Positions 1-14,040 of a stretch of 64,000 nt of DNA are shown piece after piece. The DNA is from Petrolisthes cinctipes. Its lineage: Eukaryota; Arthropoda; Malacostraca; Decapoda; Porcellanidae. The stretch is from assembly GCA_033782935.1 (NCBI GenBank), contig JAWQEG010000003.1, positions 2,430,501 to 2,494,500 on the forward strand, written 5' to 3'. The notes beneath the pieces are model-generated. The model was not told the DNA's origin, made no database searches, and worked only from the letters and a program-made list of their open reading frames with translations. Both the position numbers and the translations under genes were made by a program. Every line of letters starts with the position of its first letter. Within the stretch, counting starts at the first letter, position 1.

Positions 1-3000
1 CCGTGTTAGAGTATTTTCAAAGTACAGGCCCAAAACATGCTGAAAATCGATCTTTTAGGTGCCCAAAAGTCGATATGTGCATGCATCTTCTGTACCCGTT
101 TATATCTCAAATTAAGGCTCCAAACACCCCGAAAAAATATATTTTGTGGTCCCTGAAGCGATCTGTACATGCCTACTCAGATGCAGGCCCAAAACATGCT
201 GGAAATCGATATTTTAGGTGCCCAATGTCAGCATGTGTATTAATCTTCTGCACTCGTTTATATCTCAAATTCAACCTCAAAACACCCGAAAATTCGATAA
301 TTTTTGGGTCCCAGAAGCGATCTGTACATGCCTACTCAGTGCTAGAATATTTTCAAAATATAGGCCCAAAACATGCTCAAAAATCGATATTTTAGGTGCC
401 CAAAGTCGATATCTCAAATTCAGGCCCAAAACACACGAAAATTCGATATTTAGAGGTCCCAGAAGCGAACTGTACATGCCTACTTCGTGTTAGAGTATTT
501 TCAAAATACAGGCCCGAAACATACTGAAAATCGATCTTTTAGGTGCCCAAAAGTCGATATGTGCAAGCATCTTCTGTACCCGTTTATATCCCAAATTCAA
601 CCTCAAATCACCTGAAAATTCAATATTTTTCGGTCCCAAAAGCGATATGTACATGCCTACTCAGTGCTAGAATTTTTTCAAAATATAGGCTCAAAACATG
701 CTAAAAATCGATATGTTAAGTGTCCAAAGTCGATATGTGCATGCATCATCTGTACCCGTTTATATCTGAAATTCAGGGTACCAGAAGTGATCTGTACATG
801 CCTACTTAGTGCTAGAATGTTTTCAAAATATAGGCCCAAAACATGCTAAAATCAAAATTTTAGGTGCCCAAAGTCGATATCTCAATTTCAGGCCCAAAAC
901 ACCCGAAAATTCGATATTTTGAGGTCCCAGAAGCGAACTGTACATGCCTACTCCGTGTTAGAGTATTTTCAAAATACAGGCCCAAAACATACTGAAAATC
1001 GATCGTTTAGGTGCACAAAAGTCAATATGTGCATTTATCTTCTGTACCCGTTTATATCTCAAATTCAGGCTCCTAACACCCGAAAATTCTATATTTTGGG
1101 GTCCCAGAAGAGATTTGTACATGCCTACTCCTAGTTAGAGTATTTTCAAAATACAGGCCCAAAACATGCTGAAAATCGATATATTAAGTGCCCAAAGTCA
1201 ATATGTGCATGCATCTTCTGTACCAGTTTATATCTCAAATTCAGGGTACCAGAAGTGATCTGTACATGCCTACTTAGTGCTAGAATGTTTTCAAAATATA
1301 GGCCCAAAACATGCTAAAATCAAAATTTTAGGTGCCCAAAGTCGATATCTCAATTTCAGGCCCAAAACACCCTAAAATTCGGTATTTTTGGGTCCTAGAA
1401 GCGATCTGTACATCCCTACTCCTAGTTAGAATGTTTTCATGGTACAGATCCAAAACATGCTCAAAATCGATATTTTAGGTGCCAAAAAGTCGATATGTGC
1501 ATCCATCTTCTGTACCCGTTTATATCTCAAATTCAGGCTCAAAACACCCGAAAATTCGATAGTTTGGGGTCCCAGAAGCGATCTGTACATGCCTACTTAG
1601 TGCTAGAATATTTTCAAAATATAGGCCCAAAACATGCTAAAAATCGATATTTTAGGTGCCCAAAGTTGATATCTCAAATTCAGGCCCAAAACACCCGGAA
1701 ATTCGATATTTTGGGGTCCCAGAAGCGAACTGTACATGCCTACTCCATGTTAGAGTATTTTCAAAATACAGGCCCAAAACATACTGAAAATCGATCTGTT
1801 AGGTGACCAAAGTCAATATGTGTATGCATCTTCTGCACCCGTTTATATCTCAAATTCAGGCCCAAAACACCCGAAAATTCGATATTTTGGGGTCCCAGAA
1901 GCGAACTGTACATGCCTACTCAGTGCTAGAATGTTTTCAAAATATAGGCTCAAAACATACTAAAAATCGATATTTTAAGTGTCCAAAGTCGATATGTGAA
2001 TGCATCATCTGTGCCCGTTTATATCTCAAATTCAGGCTTAAAACACCCGAAAATTCGATATTTTAGGGTCCCAGAAGTGATCTGTACATGCCTACTTAGT
2101 GCTAGAATATTTTCAAAATATAGGCCAAAACATGCTAAAAATCGATATTTTAGGTGCCCAAAGTCGATATCTTAAATTCAGGCCCAAAACACCCGAAAAT
2201 TCGATATTTTGTGGTCCCAGAAGCGAACTGTACATACCTACTCCGTGTTAGAGTATTTTCAAAATACAGGCCCAAAACATAATGAAAATCGATCTTTTAG
2301 GAGCCCAAAAGTCGATATGTGCATGCATCTTCTGTACCCGTTTATATCCCTAATTCAACCTCAAAACACCCGAAAACTCGATATTTTTGTGTCCCAGAAG
2401 CGATCTGTACATGCCTACTCAGTGGTAGAATTTTTTCAAAATATAGGCTCAAAACATGCTAAAAATCAATATTTTAAGTGTCCAAAGTCGATATGTGCAT
2501 GCATCATCTGTACCCGTTTATATCTTAAATTCAGGCTCAAAATACCCGAAAATTCGAGATTTGGGGGTCCCAGAAGTGATCTGTACATGCCTACTCAGTG
2601 CTAGAATATTTTCAAAATATAGGCCCAAAACATGCTAAAAATCGATATTTTAGTTGCCCAAAGTCGATATCTCAAATTCAGGCCCAAAACACCCGAAAAT
2701 TCGATATTTTGGGGTTCCAGAAGCGAACTGTACATGCCTACTCCGTGTTAGAGTATTTTCAAAATACAGGCCCGAAACATACTGAAAATCGATCTTTTAG
2801 GTGCCCAAAAGTCGATATGTGCATGCATCTTCTGTACCCGTTTATATCCCAAATTCAACCTCAAAACACCCGAAAATTCGATATTTTTGGGTCCCAAAAG
2901 CGATCTGTACATGCCTACTCAGTGCTAGAATATTTTCAAAATATAGGCTCAAAACATGCTAAAAATCGATATTTTAAGTGTCCAAAGTCGATATGTCCAT

Positions 3001-5884
3001 GCATCATCTGTACCCGTTTATATCTCAAATTCAGGGTCCCAGAAGTGATCTGTACATGCCTACGTAGTGCTAGAATATTTTCAAAATATAGGCCCAAAAC
3101 ATGCTAAAAATCGATATTTTAGGTGCCCAATGTCGATATCTCAAATTCAGGCCCAGAACACCTGAAAATTCGATATTTTGGGGTCCCAGAAGCGAAATGT
3201 ACATGCCTACTCCGTGTTAGAGTATTTTCAAAATACAGGCCCACAACATACTGAAAATCGATCTTTTAGGTGCCAAAAGTCGATATGTGCATGCATCTTC
3301 TGTACCCGTTTATATCCCAAATTCAACCTCAAAACACCAGAAAATTCGATATTTTTGGGTCCCAGAAGCGATCTGTACATGCCTACTCAGTGCTAGAATT
3401 TTTTCAAAATATAGACTCAAAACATGATAAAAATCGATATTTTAAGTGTCCAAAGTCGATATGTGCATGCATCATCTGTACCCGTTTATATCTCAAATTC
3501 AGGGTCCCAGAAGTGATCTGTGCATGCCTACTTAGTGCTAAAATATTTTCAATATATAGGCCCAATACATGCTAAAAATCGATATTTTAGGTGCCCAAAG
3601 ACGATATCTTAAATTCAGGCCCAAAACACCCGAAAATTCGATATTTTGAGGCCCCAGAAGCGAACTGTACATGCCTACTCCGTGTTAGAGTATTTTCAAA
3701 ATACAGGCCCAAAATATACTGAAAATCGATCTTTTAGGTGCCTAAAAGTCGATATGTGCATGCATCTTCTGTACCCGTTTATATCTCAAATTCAGGCTCC
3801 AAACACCCGAAAATTAGATATTTTGGGGTCCCAGAAGCGATCTGTACATGCCTACTCAGATGCAGGCCCAAAACATGCTAAAAGTCGATATTTTAGGTGC
3901 CCAAAGTCAACATTTGTATGCATCTTCTGCACTCGTTTATATCTCAAATTCAACCTCAAAACACCCGAAAATTCGATAATTTTGGGTCCCAGAAGCGATC
4001 TGTACATGTCTAGTCAGTGCTAGAATATTTTCAAAATACAGGCCCAAAACCTGCTGAAAATCGATATTTTAGGTGCCCAAAGTCAGTAGGTGCATGCATC
4101 TTCTGTACCCGTTTATATCTCAAATTCAGGCTCAAATCTCCCGAATATTCGGTATTTTTGGGTCCTAGAAGCGATCTGTACATCCCTACTCCTAGTTAGA
4201 ATGTTTTCAAGATACAGACCCAAAACATGCTTAAAATCGATATTTTAGGTGCCCAAAAGTCGATATGTGCATGCATCTTCTGCGCTCGTTTATATCTCAA
4301 ATTCAACCTCAAAACACCCGAAAATTCGATAATTTTGGGTCCCAGAAGCGATCTGTACATGTCTAGTCAGTGCAAGAATATTTTCAAAATACAGGCCCAA
4401 AACATGCTGAAAATCGATATTTTAGGTGCCCAAAGTCAACATGTGTATGCATCTTCTGCACTCGTTTATATCCCAAATTCAACCTCAAAACACCCGAAAA
4501 TTCGATATTTTTGGGTCCCAGAAGCGATCTGTACATGTCTAGTCAGTGCTAGAATGTTTTCAAAATATAGGCTCAAAACATGCTAAAAATCAATATTTTA
4601 AGTGTCCAAAGTCGATATGTGCATTTATCTTCTGTACCCGTTTATATCTCAAATTCAGGCTCAAAACACCCGGAAATTCGATATTTTTGGGTCCCAGAAG
4701 CGATCTGTACATGCCTACTCCTAGTTAGAGTATTTTCAAAATACAGGCACAAAACATGCTGAAAATCGATATTTTAGGGGCCCAAAGTCAATATGTGCAT
4801 GCATCTTCTGTACCCGTTTATATCTCAAATTCAGGCTCAAAACACCCGAAAATTCGGTATTTTTGGGTCTTAGAAGCGATCTGTACATCCCTACTCCTAG
4901 TTAGAATGTTTTCATGATACATACCCAAAACATGCTCAAAATCGATATTTTAGGTGCCCAAAAGTCGATATGTGGATGCATCTTCTGTACCCGTTTATAT
5001 CGCAAATTCAGGCTCAAAACACCCGAAAATTCGATATTTTGGGGTCCCAGAAGCGATCTGTACATGCCTACTCAGTGCTAGAATATTTTCAAAATATAGG
5101 CCCAAAACATGCAAAAAATCGATATTTTAGGTGCCCAAAGTCGATATCTCAAATTCAGCCCCAAAACACCCAAAAATTCGATATTTTGAGGTCCCAGAAG
5201 AGATCTGTACATGCCTACTCCGTGTCAGAGTATTTTCAATATACAGGCCCAAAACATACTGAAAATCGATCTTTTAGGTGCCCAAAAGTCGATATGTGGA
5301 TTCATCTTCTGTACCCGTTTATATCTCAAATTCAGGCTCAAAACACCCGAAAATTCGATATTTTGGGGTCCCAGAAGCGATCTGTACTTACCTACTCCTT
5401 GTTAGAGTATTTTCAAAATACAGGCCCAAAACAAGCTGAAAATCGATATTTTAGGTGACCAAAGTCAATATGTGTATGCATCTTCTGCACCCCTTTAGTT
5501 CCCAAATTCAACCTCAAAACACCCGAAAAATCGATATTTTGGGCCCCAGAAGCGATCTGTACATGCCTACTCAGTGCTAGAATGTTTTCAAAATATAGGC
5601 TCAAAACATGCTAAAAATCGATATTTTAAGTGTCCAAAGTCGATATGTGCATGCATCATCTGTACCCGTTTATATCTCAAATTCAGGCTCAAAACACCCG
5701 AAAATTCGATATTTTGGGGTCCCAGAAGTGATCTGTACATGTCTACTTAGTGCTAGAATATTTTCAAAATATAGGCCCAAAACATGCTAAAAATCGATAT
5801 TTTAGGTGCCCAAAGTCGATATCTCAAATTCAGGCCAAAAACACCCGAAAATTCGATATTTTGGGGCCCCAGAAGCGAACTGTA
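1..5884 (+). repeat. Satellite array, block 1 (176-bp family)
   Basis: Head-to-tail tandem satellite that enters the window in mid-monomer. Each monomer carries landmarks in fixed order: tgtacatgcctact, an aatattttcaaaatat segment, ggcccaaaacatgct, aatcgatatttt, gtcgatatgtgcatgcat, cgtttatatctcaaattca, ctcaaaacacccgaaaatt, cgatattttggggtcccaga. The spacing between equivalent landmarks is 176 bp for full monomers. This block also holds about 147-bp monomers lacking the segment between two ATAT motifs, and a 158-bp monomer (3843-4000) lacking most of the aatattttcaaaatat segment. Monomer subtypes are mixed without an obvious higher-order period here, and divergence between neighbours is higher than in the 14-39 kb region. 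This suggests an older or less recently homogenised part of the array. No gene is supported. Confidence 0.97.
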
Positions 5885-5937
5885 CAGTCGGCAAAAAATG
5901 TTTCGTTACCATCCTTTTAACAGTGTAATGTAATGTT

Positions 5938-5967
5938 GGCACACCTGACTGGTGAGTCAGGTGTGCC
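5938..5967. other. Perfect hairpin inside the 430-bp MITE
   Basis: The arms ggcacacctgac (5938-5949) and gtcaggtgtgcc (5956-5967) are exact reverse complements of 12 bp around the six-base loop tggtga. The hairpin lies 26 bp inside the left terminal repeat and has no counterpart at the right end. It could be a transposase-binding or folding element, or a relic of another insertion. Function is unknown. Confidence 0.8.
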
Positions 5968-6186
5968 GTGAGTGTGTTATATACCTCTGTAACCTTGCAA
6001 GCAAAGATGACGTTGTTTCACCCAGTGCTGTTTTTTCTGGGTATTTCACAGTTATTCTTGTTCTAAAATACTCAAACGTATTTCCTTATGTTTATTAATG
6101 AATAGCTAAATAGTAAGAGTTCTTGAACACTCAAAATTTAATCTAAAATCAGCTAATCTTTTGATATAAAAAAATTGTCACTGCCG

Positions 6187-6256
6187 TGGCCCGAGTGTTA
6201 TCGGCTCGGATGACACAAGGCACCAGTTGCCCAGTCGGCGGGGTACCAACCCTACC
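6187..6256 (+). other. Possible tRNA-like (pol III A/B box-like) segment within the MITE
   Basis: The segment contains tggcccgagtg (6187-6197), which resembles the pol III A box of Leu/Ser-type tRNAs (TGGCNNAGTGG). About 45 bp downstream is ggtaccaaccc (6242-6252), which resembles a B box/T-arm (GGTTCGANTCC). The spacing would suit a tRNA-derived SINE head. The B box is poor, and I cannot fold a complete cloverleaf, so this is only a suggestion. Confidence 0.2.
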
Positions 6257-9200
6257 AAGCTTACCGATGATAAAATTAACGTAGGGGTGGTAACGAAACT
6301 TTTTTTGCCGACTGTACATGCCTACTCCGTGTTAGAGTATTGTCCAAAATACAGGCCCAAAAAATACTGAAAATCGATTTTTTAAGTGCCCAAAAGTCTA
6401 TATGTGCATGCATCTTCTGTACCCGTTTATATCCCAAATTCAACCTCAAAACACCCGAAAATTAGATATTTTTGGGTCCCAGAAGCGATCTGTACATGCC
6501 TACTCAGTGCTAGAATTTTTTCAAAATATAGGCTCAAAACATGCTAAAAATCGATATTTTATGTGTCCAAAGTCGATATGTGCATGCATCATCTATACCC
6601 GTTTATATCTCAAATTCAGGCACAAAACACCCGAAAATTCGATATTTTGGGGTCCCAGAAGCGAACTGTACATGCCTACTCCGTGTTAGAGTATTTTCAA
6701 GAAACAGGCCCAAAACATACTGAAAATCGATCTTTTAGGTGCCCAAAAGTCGATATGTGCATGCATCTTCTGTACCCGCTTTTATATCTCAGATTCAGGC
6801 TGCAAACACCCAAAAATTCGATATTTTGGGGTCTCAAAAGCGATCTGTACATGCCTACTCAGATGCAGGCCCAAAACATGCTAAAAATCGATATTTTAGA
6901 TGCCCAAAGACAACATGTGTATGCATCTTCTGCACTCGTTTATATCTCAAATTCAACCTCAAAACACCCGAAAATTCGATGATTTTGGGTCCCAGAAGCG
7001 ATCTGTACATGTCTAGTCAGTCCTAGAATATTTTCAAAATATAGGCTCAAAACATGCTAAAAATCGATATTTTAAGTGTCCAAAGTCGATATGTGCATGC
7101 ATCTTCAATACCCGTTTCTATCTCAAATTCAGGCTTAAAACACCCGAAAATTCGATATTTTGGGGTCCCAGAAGCGATCTGTACATTACTCCTAGTTAAA
7201 GTATTTTCAAAATACAGGCCAAAACATGCTGAAAATCGATATTTTAGGTGCCCAAAAGTCGATATGTGCATGCATCTTCTGTACCCGTTTATATCTCAAA
7301 TTCAGGCGCAAAACACCCGAAAATTTGATATTTTGGGGTCCCAGAAGCGATCTGTACATGCCTACTCAGTGCTAGAATATTTTCAAAATATAGGCCCAAA
7401 ACATTCTAAAAATCGATATTTTAGGTGCCCAAAGTCGATATATCAAATTCAGGCCCAAAACACCCAAAAATTCGATATTTTGTGGTCCCAGAAGCGATCT
7501 GTACATGCCTACTCCGTGTTAGAGTATTTTCAATATACAGGCCAAAAACATACTGAAAATCGATCTTTTAGGTGCCCAAAAGTCGATATGTGGATGCATC
7601 TTCTAAACCCGTTTATATCTCAAATTCAGGCTCAAAACACCCGAAAATTCGATATTTTGGGGTCCCAGAAGCGATCTGTGCTTGCATACTCCGTGTTAGA
7701 GTATTTTCAATATACAGGCCCAAAACAAGCTGAAAATCGATATTTTAGGTGACCAAAGTCAATATGTGTATGCATCTTCTGCACCCGTTTATATCCCAAA
7801 TTCAACCTCAAAACACCCGAAAATTCGATATTTTTGGTTCCCAGAAGCGATCTGTACATGCCTACTCAGTGCTAGAATGTTTTCAAAATATAGGCTCAAA
7901 ACATGCTAAAAATCGATATTTTAAGTGTCCAAAGTCGATATCTCAAATTCAGGCCCAAAACACCCGAAAATTCGATATTTTAGGGTCCCAGAAGCGAACT
8001 GTACATGCCTACTCCGTGTTAGAGTATTTTCATATACAGGCCCAAAACATACTGAAAATCGATCTTTTAGGTACCCAAAAGTCGATATGTGCATGCATCT
8101 TCTGTACCCGTTTATATCTCAAATTCAGGCTGCAAACACCCGAAAATTCAATATTTTTGGGTCCCAGAAGCAATCTGTACATGCCTTCTCAGATGAAGGC
8201 CAAAAACATGCTCGAAATCGATATTTTAGATGCCCAAAGTCAACATGTGTATGCATCTTCTGCACTCGTTTATATCTCAAATTCAACCTCAAAACACGCG
8301 AAAATTCGATAATTTTGGGTCCCAGAAGCGATCTGTACATGTCTAGTCAGTGCTAGAATGTTTTCAAAATACAGGCTCAAAACATGCTAAAAATCGATAT
8401 TTTAAGTGTCCAAAGTCAATATGTGCATGCATCTTCTGTACCCGTTTATATCTCAAATTCAGGCTCAAAACACCCGAAAATTCGATATTTTGGGGTCCCA
8501 GAAGCGATCTGTACTTGCCTAATCCGTGTTAGAGTATTTTCAAAATACAGGCCCAAAAAAAGCTGAAAATCGATCTTTTAGGTGCAAAAATTCGATATGT
8601 GGATGCATCTTCTGTACCCGTTTATATCTCAAATTCAGGCTCAAAACACCCGAAAAATCGATATTTTGGGGTCCGAGAAGCGATCTGTACTTGCCTACTC
8701 CGTGTTAGAGTATTTTCAATATACAGGCCCAAAACAAGCTGAAAATCGATCTTTTAGGTGCCCAAATTTCGATATGTGGATGCATCTTCTGTACCCTTTT
8801 ATATCTCAAATTCAGGCTCAAAACACCCGAAAATTCGATATTTTGGGGTCCCAGAAGTGATCTGTACTTGCCTACTCCGTGTTAGAGTATTTTCAATATA
8901 CAGGCCCAAAACAAGCTGAAAATCGATATTTTAGGTGACCAAAGTCAATTGTATGCATCTTCTGCACCCGTTTATATCCCAAATTCAACCTCAAAACACC
9001 CGAAAAATCGATATTTTTGGGTTCCAGAAGCAATCTGTACATGCTTACTCAGTGCTAGAATGTTTTCAAAATATAGGCTCAAAACATGCTAAAAATCGAT
9101 ATTTTAAGTGTCCAAAGTCGATATGTGGATGCATCATCTGTACCCGTTTATATCTCAAATTCAGGCTCCAAACACCCGAAAATTCTATATTTTGGGGTCC

Positions 9201-9641
9201 CAGAAGCAATCTGTACATGCCTTCTCAGATGAAGGCCGAAAACATGCTCGAAATCGATATTTTAGATGCCCAAAGTCAACATGTGTATGCATCTTCTGCA
9301 CTCGTTTATATCTCAAATTCAACCTCAAAACACGCGAAAATTCGATAATTTTGGGTCCCAGAAGCGATCTGTACATGTCTAGTCAGTGCTAGAATGTTTT
9401 CAAAATACAGGCTCAAAACATGCTAAAAATCGATATTTTAAGTGTCCAAAGTCAATATGTGCATGCATCTTCTGTACCCGTTTATATCTCAAATTCAGGC
9501 TCAAAACACCCGAAAATTCGATATTTTGGGGTCCCAGAAGCGATCTGTACTTGCCTACTCCGTGTTAGAGTATTTTCAGAATACAGGCCCAAAGCAAGCT
9601 GAAAATCGATCTTTTAGGTGCCCAAATTTCGATATGTGGAT

Positions 9642-12060
9642 GCATCTTCTGTACCCGTTTATATCTCAAATTCAGGCTCAAAACACCCGAAAATTCGATA
9701 TTTTGGGGTCCCAGAAGTGATCTGTACTTGCCTACTCCGTGTTAGAGTATTTTCAATATACAGGCCCAAAACAAGCTGAAAATCGATATTTTATGTGACC
9801 AAAGTCAATTGTATGCATCTTCTGCACCCGTTTATATCCCAAATTCAACCTCAAAACACCCGAAAATTCGATATTTTTGGGTTCCAGAAGCAATCTGTAC
9901 ATGCTTACTCGGTGCTAGAATGTTTTCAAAATATAGGCTCAAAACATGCTAAAAATCGATATTTTAAGTGTCCAAAGTCGATATGTGCATGCATCATCTG
10001 TACCCGTTTATATCTCAAATTCAGGCTCAAAACACCCGAAAATTCGATATTTTAGGGTCCCAGAAGTGATCTGTACATGCCTACTTAGTGCTAGAAGATT
10101 TTAAAAAATATAGGCCCAAAACATGCTAAAAATCGATATTTTAGGTGCCCAAAGTCGATATCTCAAATTCAGGCCCAAAACACCCGAAAATTCGATATTT
10201 AGGGGTCCCAGAAGCGAACTGTACATGCCTACTCCGTGTTAGAGTATTTTCAAAATACAGGCCCAAAACATACTGAAAATCGATTTTTTAGGTGCCCAAA
10301 AGTCGATATGTGCATGCATCTTCTGTACCCGTTTATATATTAAATTCAGGCTCCGAACACCCGAAAATTCGATATTTTGGGGTCCAAGAAGCAATCTGTA
10401 CATGCCTACTCAGATGAAGGCCCAAAACAAGCTGGAAATCGATATTTTAGGAGCCCAAAGTCAACATGTGTATGAATCTTCTGCACTCGTTTATATCTCA
10501 AATTCAACCTCAAAACACCCGAAAATTCGATAATTTTGGGTCCCAGAAGCGATCTGTACATGTCTAGTCAGTGCTAGAATGTTTTCAAAATAAAGGCTCA
10601 AAACATGCTAAAAATCGATATTTTAAGTGTCCAAAGTCAATATGTGCATGCATCTTCTGTATTTATTTATATCTAAAATTCAGGCTCAAAACACCCGAAA
10701 ATTCGATATTTTGGGGTCCCAGAAGCGATCTGTACTTGCTTACTCCGTGTTAGAGTATTTTCAAAATACAGGCCCAAAACAAGCTGAAAATCGATCTTTT
10801 TGGTGCAAAAAGTCGATATGTGGATGCATCTTCTGTACCCGTTTATATCTCAAATTCAGGCTCAAAACACCCGAAAATTCGATATTTTTGGGTCCCTGAA
10901 GCGATCTGTACTTGCCTACTCCGTGTTAGAGTATTTTCAATATACAGGCCCAAAACAAGCTGAAAATCGATCTTTTAGGTGCCCAAATTTCGATATGTGG
11001 ATGCATCTTCTGTACCCGTTTATATCTCAAATTCAGGCTCAAAACACCCGAAAATTCGATATTTTGGGGTCCCAGAAGTGATATGTACTTGCCTACTCCG
11101 TGTTAGAGTATTTTCAATATACAGGCCCAAAACAAGCTGAAAATCGATATTTTAGGTGACCAAAGTCAATTGTATGCATCTTCTGCACCCGTTTATATCC
11201 CAAATTCAACCTCAAAACACCCGAAAATTCGATATTTTTGGGTTCCAGAAGCAATCTGTACATGCTTACTCAGTGCTAGAATGTTTTCAAAATATAGGCT
11301 CAAAACATGCTAAAAATCGATATTTTAAGTGTCCAAAGTCGATATGTGCATGCATCATCTGTACCCGTTTATATCTCAAATTCAGGCTCAAAACACCCGA
11401 AAATTCGATATTTTGGGGTCCCAGAAGTGATCTGTACATGCCTACTTAGTGCTAGAAGATTTAAAAAAATATAGGCCCAAAACATGCTAAAAATCGATAT
11501 TTTAGGTGCCCAAAGTCGATATCTCAAATTCAGGCCCAAAACACCCGAAAATTCGATATTTAGGGGTCCCAGAAGCGAACTGTACATGCCTACTCCGTGT
11601 TAGAGTATTTTCAAAATACAGGCCCAAAACATACTGAAAATCGATTTTTTAGGTGCCCAAAAGTCGATATGTGCATGCATCTTCTGTACCCGTTTATATA
11701 TCAAATTCAGGCTCCGAACACCCGAAAATTCGATATTTTGGGGTCCAAGAAGCAATCTGTACATGCCTACTCAGATGAAGGCCCAAAACAAGCTGGAAAT
11801 CGATATTTTAGGAGCCCAAAGTCAACATGTGTATGAATCTTCTGCACTCGTTTATATCTCAAATTCAACCTCAAAACACCCGAAAATTCGATAATTTTGG
11901 GTCCCAGAAGCGATCTGTACATGTCTAGTCAGTGCTAGAATGTTTTCAAAATAAAGGCTCAAAACATGCTAAAAATCGATATTTTAAGTGTCCAAAGTCA
12001 ATATGTGCATGCATCTTCTGTACTTATTTATATCTCAAATTCAGGCTCAAAACACCCGAA
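9642..12060 (+). repeat. Higher-order repeat, about 1361-bp period (eight monomers)
   Basis: Landmarks recur at an offset of 1361 bp, for example the gtcaattgtatgcatc variant (9805 and 11166 region) and the caaaataaaggctc variant (about 10587 and 11948). The period fits six 176-bp, one 147-bp and one 158-bp monomer (6x176+147+158=1361). The second copy is broken near 12060, where the sequence switches to a different subtype. A related, less regular relationship with offsets of 860 and 1036 bp extends back to about 8.3 kb. Boundaries are approximate, as read by eye. Confidence 0.75.
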
Positions 12061-14040
12061 AATTCGATATTTTTCTGTCCCACAAGCGATCTGTACATTC
12101 CTACTCCTAGTTAGAGTATTTTCAAAATACAGAACCAAAACATGCTCAAAATCGATATTTTAGGTGCACAAAAGTAGATATGTGCAAGCATCTTCTGTAC
12201 CCGTTTATATCTTAAATTCAGGCTCAAAACACCCGAAAATTCGATATTTTGGGGTCCCAGAAGCGATCTGTACATGCCTACTCAGTGCTAGAATATTTTT
12301 AAAATATAATCCCAAAACATGCTAAAAATCGATATTTTAGGTGCCCAAAGTCGATATCTCAAATTCAGGTTCAAAACACCCAAAAATTCGATATTTTGAG
12401 GTCCCAGAAGCGATCTGTACATGCCTACTCCGTGTTAGAGTATTTTCAATATACAGGCCCAAAACATACTGAAAATCGATCTTTTAGGTGCCCAAAAGTC
12501 GATATGTGGATGCATCTTCTTTACCCGTTTTTATCTCAAATTCAAGCTCAAAACACCCGAAAATTCGATATTTTGGGGTCCCAGAAGCGATCTGTACTTG
12601 CCTACTCCGTGTTAGAGTATTTTCAAAATACAGGCCCAAAACATACTAAAAAACCGATCTTTTAGGTGCCCAAAAGTCGATATGTGCATGCATCTTCTGT
12701 ACCCGTTTATATCCAAAATTCAACCTCAAAACACCCAAAAATTCGATATTTTTTGGTCCCAGAAGCGATCAGTACATGCCTACTCAGTGCTAGAATTTTT
12801 TCAAAATATAGGCTCAAAACATGCTAAAAATCGATATTTTAAGTGTCGAAAGTCGATATGTGCATGCATCATCTGTACCCGTTTATATCTCAAATTCAGG
12901 CTCAAAACACCCAAAAATTCGATATTTTGGGGTCCCAAAAGTGATCTGTACATGCCTACTTAGTGCTAGAATTTTTTCAAAATATAGGCCCAAAACATGC
13001 TAAAAATCGATATTTTAGGTGCCCAAAGTCGATATCTCAAATTCAGGCCCAAAACACCAGAAAATTCGATATTTTGGGGTCCCAGAAGCGAACTGTACAT
13101 GCCTATTTAGTGCTAGAATATTTTCAAAATATAGGCCCAAAACATGCTAAAAATCGATATTTTAGGTGCCCAAAGTCGATATATCAAATTCAGGCCCAAA
13201 ACACCCGAAAATTCGATATTTTGGGGTCCCAGAAGCGAACTGTACATCCCTACTCCTAGTTAGAATGTTTTCAAAATACAGACCCAAAACATGCTCAAAA
13301 TCGATATTTTAGGTGCCCAAAAGTCGATATGTGCATGCATCTTCTGTACCCGTTTATATCTTAAAATCATGCTCAAAGCACCCGAAAATTCGATATTTTG
13401 GGGTCCCAGAAGCGATCTGTACATGCCTACTCAGTGCTAGAAATTTTTCAAAATATAGGCTCAAAACATGCTAAAAATCGATATTTTAAGTGTCCAATGT
13501 CGATATGAGCATGCATCATCTGAACCCGTTTATATCTCAAATTCATGCTCAAAGCACCCGAAAATTCGGTATTTTGGGGTCCCAGAAGTGATCTGTACAT
13601 GCCTATTTAGTGCTAGAATATTTTCAAAATATAGGCCCAAAACATGCTAAAAATCGATATTTTAGGTGCCCAAAGTCGATATATCAAATTCAGGCCCAAA
13701 ACACCCGAAAATTCGATATTTTGGGGTCCCAGAAGCGAACTGTACATGCCTACTCCGTGTTAGAGTATTTTCAAAATACAGGCCCAAAACATACTGAAAA
13801 TCGATCTTTTAGGTGCCCAAAATTCGATATGTGCATGCATCTTCTGTACCCGTTTATATCTCAAATTCAGGCTCCAAACACCCGAAAATTCGATATTTTG
13901 GGGTCCCAGAAGGAATCTGTACATGCCTAATCAGATGCAGGCCCAAAACATGCTGAAAATCGATATTTTAGGTGCCCAAAGTTAACATGTGTATTCATCT
14001 TCTGCACTCGTTTATATCTCAAATTCAACCTCAAAACACC

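Larger units (their letters stand above)
5885..6314. mobile_element. 430-bp MITE with 27-bp terminal inverted repeats, TA target duplication (Tc1/mariner-like, non-autonomous)
   Basis: The element interrupts a satellite monomer. Its left end begins cagtcggcaaaaaa (5885-5911) and its right end is the reverse complement (6288-6314), with 26 of 27 positions matching. TA is present on both sides (5883-5884 and 6315-6316). Removing the element and one TA restores the satellite reading gaactgtacatgcc. CAGT-type ends with a duplicated TA are the known signature of the Tc1/mariner superfamily. There is no transposase frame, so it must have been moved in trans. Internal features are a perfect 12-bp-arm hairpin near the left end and a weak tRNA-like segment near the right end. 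The ends are nearly identical, so the insertion is probably not very old. Confidence 0.9.

Noticed and set aside
5938..5967. Intrinsic bacterial-type terminator
   Set aside because: Perfect stem but no T-tract, and the setting is a eukaryotic MITE.
7054..7752. 232-codon open frame and dozens of similar frames throughout the satellite
   Set aside because: All are translations of the same tandem monomer in its three phases, repeating the same peptide blocks with frame shifts at each length variant. No start context, domain or codon bias suggests a gene.
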